A stretch of 64,000 bases of DNA from NCBI RefSeq assembly GCF_040436345.1, contig NC_133233.1, positions 3,049,492 through 3,113,491 of the forward strand. Reading direction: 5' to 3'. The position numbers were made by a program, and so were the translations under genes. The stretch comes from Pagrus major (taxonomy: Eukaryota; Chordata; Actinopteri; Spariformes; Sparidae). The first letter of the stretch is position 1. Every line of letters starts with the position of its first letter. The notes below the pieces were generated by a model, which saw only the letters and a program-made list of their open reading frames with translations, did not search any database and was not told the origin of the DNA. This document shows positions 45,001-55,500 of the stretch, one piece after another.

Positions 45001-45122
45001 CTCTGGTTTCTTTGCAGCACAACATCATGCTGCAGAGGAGAAGAGAAGGCGTAAAACCTGACATGCCAACTGCTGCAGAGAGGCAGGAGCTACTCACTGC
45101 TAGCGGAGGCAAACCATACTAA
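42076..45122 (+). CDS. chchd7: CHCHD7 twin CX9C mitochondrial protein, three coding exons
   Basis: CHCHD7 (yeast Cox23 type) is a small intermembrane-space protein imported and oxidised through the Mia40/CHCHD4 route and linked to respiratory-chain assembly. Exons are 42076-42135, 42254-42352 and 45018-45122, all phase 0 with good GT-AG borders (acceptors CACACAG, TTTTCAG, TTTGCAG). They encode 87 residues against 85 in human. The coiled-coil-helix-coiled-coil-helix core has Cys18-x9-Cys28 and Cys39-x9-Cys49, in DINPCIEESDASQKC and MCSAYFQNYKNC. The C-terminus GVKPDMPTAAERQELL followed by KPY is typical. The start Met at 42076 begins directly at the acceptor, with a second Met two codons on. 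AATAAA signals lie at 45299-45304 and 45692-45697. The 2.7-kb second intron has taken up a MITE carrying an L1. Confidence 0.95.
42640..44440. mobile_element. hAT-like non-autonomous element, split by an L1 insertion
   Basis: The left part has GTTCAGACTGCAGGCTAATC, GTGATCAGATCACATTTGTG and TGTCCAGACATCATCACC. The right part has CCTCCGAATGTGATCTGAGT, GATCGGATTTAAAAGCG and CATTCACACCCGTACTTGGA, and ends near GTCTGGACAGGATAATATATG. These are the two halves of a familiar fish element. Between them lies the L1 fragment at 42950-43800. Outer boundaries are approximate. Confidence 0.55.
42950..43800 (-). mobile_element. 5'-truncated L1 fragment, minus strand
   Basis: A T-run at 42950-42963 is the poly(A) tail read in reverse. 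Minus-strand translation gives the end of an L1 ORF2, for example KWEKVGNLSITKEEWDNYVC and CITPLQKSHHTKSS (43460-43645), and further on fragments like SGPAHYLFLSGR (about 43380-43430). Only the C-terminal part of ORF2 is left, as usual for incomplete reverse transcription. Confidence 0.7.
44705..44898. mobile_element. MITE of the GGGAATGAGAC family with TTA target duplication
   Basis: The left end AAGGTAGGGAAGGCGATTCT and the right end read in reverse, AAGGTAGGGAAGGCAATTCT, are near-perfect inverted repeats extending about 50 bp. The flanks are TTA on both sides, which suits a PIF/Harbinger-type element. The interior is related to the copy at 24434. It lies in the chchd7 intron about 120 bp before the last exon. 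Confidence 0.7.
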
Positions 45123-45769
45123 GAGTCAACTGAGTGGGCGTCACAGAGACACTGAAGACCAGCAGACCCACACGCTCATTTACTACAGGCCCACCCTTCC
45201 GATGATGCCACTACCCCGCATAGGATGGGTGGGTACTGTGATCCAAGGCCAGAACTGTCCTCTTCCTCAGGTGACCATCTGTTGCTGGTCTGTTCTCAAA
45301 TAAAATGGAACAAGCAGGAAGTAACAGAATGAGAAGATTGTTAATATACCTCAATACATAATCAATGTGACACAAACTGCGACAATGTAAAGGACATTAA
45401 CGAGCTTTCTAAGCACTTTTGCTTGAAGGGAAAAGTCTTGTGTCCATTTTGAATTGTTAAATTATTACAAAACCAATTTACAACTGCTGAGATATTATGT
45501 GTAGATTTCATCACGAATATTCAAGGTCCTTAAAAAGTAGACACATGCTTGAACCCATGAGTTAATGTATCAACATGTGAAAGAACCTGTGTTGATGACT
45601 ACTTCGTGTTGAATATCTATGGATTTCAACCCACAAATATGGCGAAGTGTGCAGCCTGTGCAATGGACATTTCTTTCATTTGTCTGTACTTAATAAAAAA
45701 AGGAGAATGGGAATAGTATCTGTGTCATTGTTTCCCTAATGTTTGATTTACCACCTCAAATATACCTCT

Positions 45770-46293
45770 GCCAAGGAGGTTATGTGTTTTTTTGTTGTTC
45801 TTTTACCATTGTCTCTTTGTTTGTGGGTTGGTTGGTTTGTCAGCAGGAATACACAAAAACTACTGAACTGATTTCCACCAAACTTGGGTGGAGGATAAGT
45901 TTTGGTCCAGAATAGACCCCATTAATTTTTAGTGTGGAATCGGATAAAGGGACGGATCCAGAATGTTTTCTCCTACAGAAAGGTATGGATACATGAGTAT
46001 TTCTTACTTTCTGTAACATTATGAGATAGGGTGTTGTTGCCATTTTCGTTAATTTGGCAAGGAATAAAGCATGGATCTTGATTTTAAAAAATCTGGCGTA
46101 TTTAGGTGGCAGATCTCTATGAGTGAGTACAGTTTGATGCACCTACCTCTGGTGAGCTTAATTTATGGTTAAGCAGTGATGGGTGGTTTAAAATGTAAAG
46201 TGATAGAGGGTTTGATATTGGATTAGGCTTTATTTAATTAAAGGAGACTGTTAAGCATCAGCGGAGGTATGCACTCTTTTGAGTGCCATTCAA
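45770..46293. repeat. dispersed repeat, copy 2 (same family as 41387-41811)
   Basis: CTCTGCCAAGGAGGTTATGT starts the copy. TTTGTCAGCAGGAATACACA, AAAACTACTGAACTGATTTC, GGATAAAGGGACGGATCCAG and ATGGTTAAGCAGTGATGGGT follow, and it ends with GGAGGTATGCACTCTTTTGA. More complete than copy 1 and in the same orientation. Confidence 0.75.
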
Positions 46294-46442
46294 GTTTGTT
46301 TTTGTATCATATTCCTTTGAAGTCTTCTGCAGAATACACACACACGAATAGTATCACATTATCCTCGTTAGTTCTGTTATTATACACGGTATTGCATTAT
46401 GAAAATATGTGCTAATTTAATAATTAATTGCGGTTGTTGCTG

Positions 46443-46567
46443 CCAATCGGACCACGCCTTTCTGTCACTCACGCCAAGATTATGACGTCACTAGAACAAC
46501 GTCCACAGGCTGGTGCTGAGCAGAACATGTCCCCACACGATGTCCTGTCCACATCTGTGTCCTGATC
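46443..46567 (+). promoter_or_regulatory. candidate promoter: CCAAT box and full CRE upstream of an unrecognised gene
   Basis: CCAAT is at 46443-46447 and a complete palindromic cAMP response element TGACGTCA at 46483-46490. These are 121 and 78 bp upstream of the ATG at 46568, which opens a 20-codon exon ending in a good donor. CCAAT and CRE at this spacing is a common TATA-less promoter layout, and CREM/CREB sites are frequent in testis-expressed genes. Confidence 0.5.
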
Positions 46568-49500
46568 ATGTCGCTGAGCACTAACGTCCTGGCACCTCAA
46601 CTCAAGACGTCATATCTAAATTCACAGGTAACTTCTTCACTCTACCAGTCACAACTAACCTACCTTCAACCAGTAGAACTTCATAGATTACATTTGCTCG
46701 CTTACTGTACATCAGTCCTCTTCGACTTGTGATGATGATGATGAACAGTATCAGTCAGTCTAACAGATAAAACAGCCTAAATCTGATGTTAATTCGTTTA
46801 GGTGCTGATAGACTTGCATAGCCAAAGCTGCTACAGACTGACAGGCTAACAACTGATACAAGTTCCATTTGTTGTACTCTGTGTGCTAATGATCCCACAG
46901 AGGGGTTATTAATGTAGCTTACAGTGATCCTGACTCAACCACACCACACAATAACACCGAGCTACTCAACTGCCATCTCCACTGACCCAGGACCAGATCA
47001 GGTTTGTATGAGCTCACCTTTACCTTTCTCACAAATGACTGGATTCCATGCACAGTAAATGTTTCAGATGATATGACTCAACGTAATTAGTGCTAAAACA
47101 ATTAGTTGATTAATCAATGTGTTGATAGAATTTGACATGCAACAGTTTAGAATTGGTTTCACTGTAAATAAGGCAAATTGTTTCTTGTTCAAGTTTCTCT
47201 GATGAAAAGATTTGCTTTTTTTTTCTTAAATGTTATTTTATACTAAATATCTTTTATTTTGGACTGCTGTTCTGACAAACCAACCTATATGCACATGTCA
47301 CATTGAGCTCTCAGAATCTATGGTAGGCATCTTACACTATTTTGTATTTTGTGATATTTTATATACAAAACAGTCAATCAAAAACTTTTTTTGTCAGATT
47401 AATCAAATAAAAATAATCACTGGATGTGGCCCTGATCCTAGTATAAAAGACTGATTTTGTTCATATTTTTAAAATCTATATTAACTAGTGGGATGGAGCA
47501 AGGGATCATTAGGTGATGCAGCAAAAGAGTACTTTACCTTTGACTTCAACACCAAAGGCTCGTGACTTTACATGGACTTCAGCATTTTGACTTGGAAAGA
47601 CTTGAAATCCTGCGCAAGCCCACAGATGAAAAATTGCAAGTTTGAATCAGCTCTTCATTTTCCTGAACAGATATGAATCAATCCAACTGCATCTGTCAGC
47701 GATACCTCACATGATCACATTGATCACATCTTTTTCTTAATATACTATGCTAACTGTTCCTCTGCTTAAAATGTTAAAATAGCATTTAAAATTGATGAAG
47801 GTCACAGAATGAGTTGATTTTTGAGTCTTGTACCCAACCTCTCAAAAACTGATGCTTCGGGATATTGACGAGTTGGGAATGAGACTCAAAAATCTACTTT
47901 TCTTAATAATGGCACCTTTAAGGACTTGAAACACACTTGGGACTTAGCACTGAATTAAGACATACCTTGTGTCACCTCAATGACACCTCAAGTGAAACAG
48001 TGTGTTGAACTGCATGTACTAAAAGAATGATGTCTCCAGCTGGAAACATAAATCAGACCCCTCATTATTTGGGTGAATATGAGATTCAGCAATCCAATAG
48101 AATATTCCTAAAGGTTAGATTTACATTCTTTCATTTCTCAATTATTTCATGAAACTGGATCTCAAACACTCGAGGTGAACGCACACGATGAAACTAAAGG
48201 CTCTGCAATATGTTGTATATACGGTTTACTCTTGTAATGAATATGACACAAGACAAATTCTTTGAAAATCTGACAATATAACTCATTGTGTCAGGAGATC
48301 ATTTGTGTAATGCACCAGTACATTAGCAGGTGTCTTTTTTGTGGATAGGAAGACGTCCCTGAATGTGTCTTTCTGTTAACTCTGTCTAACTGATAAACAA
48401 ACCAAAAAAAGTGACTGTAAGTGCTGTAAGTCATACGTCTACAAACTGTGTGTTTTGGTTCACAGACCTTGCTGCCCTCCATTAACCTTCCCATGGATGA
48501 TTATGTTGATCTCTGCTGTTCATTTGGGTAAGCTAAGGTTTTCATCAACTTCCCCAGCCTTCAGTTTAGGATGGATGTCAGGTCAGGAGTCCTTGAGAGC
48601 TGCCTATGACATTTATAGTTTACCAACTTTTAATGTCACTACAGCGCTGGAAATCACACATTTCCACCCTGGTAAAGACAGCTTAGAAACGACTGAAGAC
48701 AAAATTCGGTGCCAAGTTCTTGTTAAAGTAAAGTTTATTCCACCTGGCTTTATAGTGTTGGAAAAAGGCCACAGTCCATCTCTCAGGTTGGATCTGTGTT
48801 GGATTGAAGGTGATCAATGCAAGGAGAAAGGTACACTGTGGGTGCACAATGGTAGATTGCTGGGAACTGTATATGGGGGAGGTGGTGGATGAGCAGAGGG
48901 ATGGAGCAAGCTGCCACAGTATGTCTAATGTGGCAGCTTGAGTGGAGATGCCTGCAAGGCTGAAGTACATGTACCGTGGAGCACAGGCAGCTCATCTGGG
49001 AAGTTTGGCTGAGGTCTGCTGCCACAGTGATATGATGGCTTGAGCTTTAACCCTTTCAAGCAGATTCACATGAATCGGATGTGTTGATCTGCAGAGATCC
49101 TATTTTACTTTACTACATTAGTTGTTGGTTGGTCAGGTGTAATCAAAGGTTGCATGAGTCTTACATTTAAGTTCAGTGTGAGCACTGTCTGTTGTTGAGA
49201 ACAAAAAACAGAACAGGATGGGGTGACTGGGTATAAGTAGGCCTGACAAGTGATTACAGATGTTGTTAATAATCCTGATCCTGAACCTAAGTTAACTGAA
49301 TAACTTTAACAAACAGTTTCACAGCAGCTGTTAATATCACCATGCAACTGCTACCAACTGTAGCTGTTTGCAAGCTAATGCTCTCTTTTACTGACAAATG
49401 GAGATGTCCTCAAATCATGGGCCAGTTTCACAAGAGATGCTTAACTTGCCTGTAGTGTAAGGCCTGTGTTGATTTTGTTCTCATATTTGTCCAATGCAGA

Positions 49501-52500
49501 TTAGACAGTTTCACAAAAATAAAGAATTACCCACCAGGCCAGCTCAGAACTAAGTGCCACATTTGCTGACCAGTGGCACCAAATGACAAAAAAGAGGAAA
49601 ACATGCCCCTAGTTAGTGGCTTCCTAAAAAGGTTGTAGAGCAAGAAATAAAAAGGGAAAAAGTCCTAAGCGAGCGCAGTAACCTGTTGGAAATATATGAG
49701 GACATCACAGAACCTGCAAGAAGGGTTGGTAGAAGTACCGAATCCTGCCACAATAAGAATCATCAGCTTGTCAGCTGTACAACAGGTTTACTGCATTGAG
49801 ATTTTATTCTACTGGAAGTACAAGGTACAAGGTAAATTTATTGTTATTGTTTAAATCACAAGGGGTTTTAAAAAATGAAATAAGTTTTGTGCTGAGTGTT
49901 GATGATGAATTGAGGAGTCTCAGCCTGGGGGATGAAGCTGCTTCATAGTCTGGTGGCATGGCAGAGGATACTTCTGTATCTTACTACTGTATCCTTTGTC
50001 AGATAGCAGCAGGGTGAACAGACTGGCTTTTAGTACCCTTTGGGCTCTTTACAGACATCTCACTTCATTGCTGATGCTCTGTAGATGGTACCAGTGATGT
50101 TCTGTGGTTTTAATCACCCCCTGTCGAACCTTCCTGTCCTGGGCCATTATGAACCAGGCCAGTTTGTGATGTTTTCAGTCAGGACCCCATTGTGCCCCCA
50201 CAAACATTATCCAGATTCTTGCTCCGGAATTTAGCCTTCCTAAGTTTCCGTAGCAAGTAGAACCTTTTCTGTGCTTTTTTAACCAGGGTGGTAATGTGTG
50301 ATGATAGGTTCACAGTGATGGTAATTCCTAAGAACCTATAACTGTTCACCTGCTCCACTTCAGCTCCAGTGATGTAGACAGGGGTGTGTGTCTTTGCCTC
50401 CTTTTTTCTTAAATTAACAATCAGCTTTGTTCTCTGTGCACCACTCTGCAAGACCGTCGATGTCCTCCAAATATGAACTCTCATCATTGTTTATAATGCG
50501 GCCGATGATGGTGATGTCGTCTGCAAACTTCACAATAGAGTTTTTCTGATGTCTGGGAGCATAGTCATTGTTGTACTGAATGCTGAGCTGCTCTTATTCT
50601 CCAGGCGCATGAAGACTGAGTGAAGGGCAGTAGATATGGCATTCTCTGTTGATCTGTTGGTTCTGAAAGCTTACAAGTATTTTGTGTTGTACCACTTTTC
50701 ACTGTAGTTCCTATTGAAATATCCTTGTAATGTGACCTTTTCAGAAGGCATGTTTTTTAGATTGAAAAGTTTTAATCTTACCTGGCTGTGTGTGTCCAAG
50801 CCTATAACTTTTTCTGGTTAAACAGCGGACAATCTGGGTGCAAAGTGTGGCGCACGGCACAAAGAGGTGGTATTTAGACTCTGAATTAGTTATGGGTGTG
50901 TTTTGGGTGGAACACAAATCAAACCAATCTGAGTGTCGTCTCCCATTCTCTTTAAGAGCCAGGTGTGCCAGGGCCTGTACATATTAACCAGTGGCTCTCG
51001 TCTTCACTGAGGGAAAGGAATGTGATCCTCGGCTGCTGGACCCTCTGTCCTGCCATTTCACAATCATCTGTCCCACCAACAACTCTGTTTGACTGCATAT
51101 GAAAAAATACACTGATATTTAACTGAGGAGGAGGAGGGCTGCTGCGTCCCTCTGTGTGTGCTGATCTCAGTCCGTGGATCAGACAGGACAGCTCATAAAA
51201 AGTATCATCCTGATCAATAACTGGTGGGATGAGAGGGTGAAATACATCCTTAATGAGGAAAATATTAATGACATTACCTGCAGCAATCCGCCAGCAGTAG
51301 AAATGATATGGGTATCTCTACATTAACATGTGAATTTGCACATGAGGGACAGCTGATAAACTTCATTGATTATTTAAAACTCCTGACTCGTTTCCTTTGG
51401 AGAACTTATAACTACAGCTTTTAGTTTTGCTGATTAAACATGCCATGATATTTGTTATAGTACATTACTGCGCTCACGGAAATGTTTAAAATAACCGAAA
51501 GCAGCCTTTCAAATCATAAGATCAGAGTGTATGAACGGTGTGAACCCGCCTGAGTAGGCGCATCTAATGCACTCTTTAATAACAGGAAACAGACTGTGCT
51601 TTGACTTTAGACCAGCTTTTTGTTCATCACTTGCACTGTGACACTTGCACAACGTCAAGTAGTTTACGTCAACGCACTGTTGCCAATGCAGTCGAGGTGA
51701 CTGTAGCATGACTAACCATTAGTCAAACTGCAACATTTACAACAACTAAAAAGAAAAGGCCTTACCTCAATCCAGCCAACCATGGTCCATACTATGTATA
51801 CAAATACAAATGAAATCTTCTCTGTTCCTCAGACTTCCTGTGTGGATAGCATCACTGCTTCAGGCTGCTAAACCCCTGAAAAGTGACTGTGCCCGTCGGA
51901 AGAAGGTCTACCGGCTTCTGCAGAGGAAACTGGTCGGTACTCATGTAATAAAATGCAAAATGTGTTACGCCACTGCTTTTTTATGTCATATACTGTACTT
52001 GCCTTTAACCTGGAGACTCATATTGTTACGCTCGGCCTAGGGGGGTGCCAAAGCATGACATAAAACGAATGACAAAAAAGTGTATGTACAGCAATAATAA
52101 TTTATTTACAAAGACAAAGTGCGACTATACAGAGTGTGAGTGAAAATATATACAATGGTGAAGCCTCTGTTCAGGGTGAGCTCAGTCCAAAATAACAAAC
52201 AAAAACCCAATCTAGAGGTGATAGGTTTCGGGTTTAGCGGCCGCCAAGATGGCAGCTTGAGAGAGAATCTCCCCCGACTACTAGGATTTAAGTGCCCATT
52301 AACTTGACGAACTCGATTTAAAACTGAAGGTAAAACATGGATAAGGGCAAGACTTCATTGTGAGATAGGCAGAGCAAAGTCAAACTTAAGAAAATTGCAC
52401 AGAACGCTGAAGGACAAGGAAACCAGAGTCCGGAGTCTTCCCCAGCTAGCTCACCAGCTAATGATAAGGAAGAGGAAAGCGAAGCTAACATGGAAGCTAG

Positions 52501-55500
52501 CCTGGAAATCATTCTCACTGAGATGAAAGATTTCCGACAAGACAATAAGCAACAACTCGAGGAAATCAAAGAAGAGATCAGCAAAACCAAAAAGAGACTC
52601 GACAAAGTAGAGGAGCGTGTCTCAAACACGGAGGAGAGAATGCAGTCGCTAGAAGAAGTGACGGAGGAGCTGATAAAACTTCAAGCCCACCTGGAAGAAA
52701 GACAGGAGGACCAGGAGGGAAGATCCAGACGAAACCACATTAGAGTCTATTCCATTCCGGACGGGTCAGAAAACGAATCTTCATCAATGATAGAGTTTGT
52801 CAGAAAACTGCTGAAACATGGCTTGTCTCTGGCGGAAGACATGGATCTTCATATCAAACGGGCACACCGGGCACTTGGACCCGTACCGAAAGAAGGAGCA
52901 CCTCCGAGATCCATCATTATTAAGTTTCTGAGCTATAGGACAAAAGAGGAAATCTTACGAACAGCGTGGCAGAAAAGGGGCTTTATGTGGAAAAATAAAC
53001 AAATCAATCTGGACAATGACTACGCACCAAGTGTGTTGAAGAAAAGGCAACAGTACATGGAAGCTAAGAGGGTTCTGAAGGAAAAAGGAATCCACTTTCA
53101 GACACCCTTCCCAGCCAGACTTCGAGTGTTTTATGCGGATGGGACACACACCTACTAGGGATGCTCCGATCAGGGTTTTTTGCCCCCGATACGAGTCCGA
53201 GTCCTTTGATTTTTGAGTATCTGCCGATACCGAGTCCCGATCCGATACTCTTATAATACATTTAAAAAATTAAAAAGATCGAAGAAAACTATCCAAGGTG
53301 TCCCTTATTTTTTATTATATTTTACCACCCCTCGATATCCCAAATTTACATATCTGACAGTTTGCAACTGCATCGTTCTCGTCACTCACTTTAAAATACT
53401 TCCACACAGCAGACATGGTGCGCCACAACTCGCCACTCCGCTTCAAAACAAACTGGCGTGCTGGTCTTCTGCGCATGCGCATGTCGTAAACGGTGATAGT
53501 AAATACTCATTTTATTTTTTTTATTTTGAATCACCAATAGCCCATATATCAACAATCTAATACAAATAATGACTAAATAAATATATATAAAACCGATCTC
53601 TGATCGGGTCGTAACGTCCGAGTCCCGATCGAGTCTTCAGTGGCGTGATCGGCCCCGATTTCCGAGTCACGTGATCGGATCGGTACAACCCTAACACCTA
53701 CAACAAGGCCGAGGAAGCAACGAAGGAGATGGCAGAGAAGGGGCTGCAGGTCACAGTGCTTAAACCACCCGAGACGCTGCTGGAGCAGATCCGGAGGCTG
53801 TCATGGTCGGTGAGCGGCAGACGAGGACGAACACAGACTCATACACGCCGAGGATCGACGATCAGAGACAAGCTCCAGAGATTCAGCTGGGATCCAGAGC
53901 AGAGAGGTCAAGATACGACTGAGTAGAAAATGACCACGCAAGTATTGTTTAAAAGGAGTTCGATTATAGATTTGGAAATCTTTGATTTATGCTTAGGCAT
54001 TGCTCAGCTGTTTCTGAGAAGCAGCGGGAGCTAGTCACTTACATGTTGTCTAATGAGTGAGTGTAAGACTCTTAAAGATGATGCAAAACCTCTCCACTGT
54101 GAGAAAGAATGTTTAAAGCAATGAGCCACTTATTTTGATATTCTAGGTTTATGTTTGGAAGAGAGAGAATTATTTTCCAAATTATTTTCCATGTAACAGA
54201 GGCTCCTAACTATTATCTCAAAGTGAAGTATAAAGGTGGGAGAGGGTAGATTCTGCTAAAAAGGTTATTTTTTTCTTGGGCATATTTTCTGTACAAAGCT
54301 TCCTTTTTTCTATTTCATTTAGTTATCAAGGAGCCTAATTGAGGATGATCAGTATGTCGGGGGCACATTTTTGACATTATGGATGAGATTCCTGCTGAAT
54401 CCATTACAAATGAGGGCCCTCTTGCAGAAGAGAGGCTTTCCCTCTCTAAAGCCGCACTTAAACACCTCAAACAGGGTTTTTCTTTTAACCCCACCTTTGG
54501 AAACAAACATTTTCAGTTTATAAGAGTTCCAAACCTCATTGGTTGCTGTTTTGTTCATGTGTTCGCTGCAGTTCAGAGCAGAAATAGAGATGTCGCACAA
54601 ACTCCATCTAAAAACTGGGAAACAAATCTTAGTAATGGTTCCCGGCAAGTAATACTTTAAAAGTGGTCTCCTTCAATGTAATTGGAATACTTAATCCTAT
54701 TAAGAGAGGCAAGATATTGTCAAAACTGAGAAAGGAGGGTGCTCAGGTAGCATTCCTCCAGGAAACGCATTTATCTGAAACTGACTATGCAAAACTGAGA
54801 AGAGGAGGCTTTAAACATGTATTTCACTCATCCTATAAATCAGGACATAGAAGAGGGTCTGCCATCCTTATTTCAAATCAAGTCCAATATGAACACATTT
54901 CAGAGACTAAAGATAAAGAAGGCCGATATGTAATGATAACGGGAAGGATTGATGGGCTGATGGTAACATTCTTTAACATATATGCTCCTCCTGGGAGTGA
55001 TTGGACTTTTTATAAAAAATTATTTGATATGATGTCTGCTGAAGCTCAGGGTGTGCTTATATGTGGAGGAGATATGAATATAAGATTATCAAAAATGGAA
55101 TCTTCCTCCTCTAATTTAGGACATAGTAAACCCACAATTAATAAAATAAACTCTATAATGAAAGAAATCGGCATAGTAGATGTTTGGAGGGAGTTTAATC
55201 CAACAGGCCGTGACTACACTTATTTTTCTGCACCTCAATCTACTTATTCAAGGATTGACTACTTCTTTGCATTTAAGAGAGAACAATTTAGAATTCAGTC
55301 ATGTGATATTGGAACAATTGATATGTCTGATCATGCACCAATAGTAATAACAGTTAATATTGGTAATAACCCAAAATCTACACTATGGAAATTGAACTCA
55401 AGTTTATTGAATAACCCTCAGGTAAAAGGAGAGTTGGAAAAGGCAATAGATACCTATTTTAAAGAAAACAACAATGGAGAAGTGTCTCCTCCTATGGTGT

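Noticed and set aside
41370-46142. Minus-strand frames 41370-41648 and 45840-46142, which share similar peptides
   Set aside because: The peptide similarity comes from two copies of one non-coding dispersed repeat, not from a gene family.
48455-48892. 145-codon plus-strand frame ending in poly-Gly
   Set aside because: It reads exon 2 of the unrecognised gene in a different frame and continues through intron sequence. No domain, no splice support.
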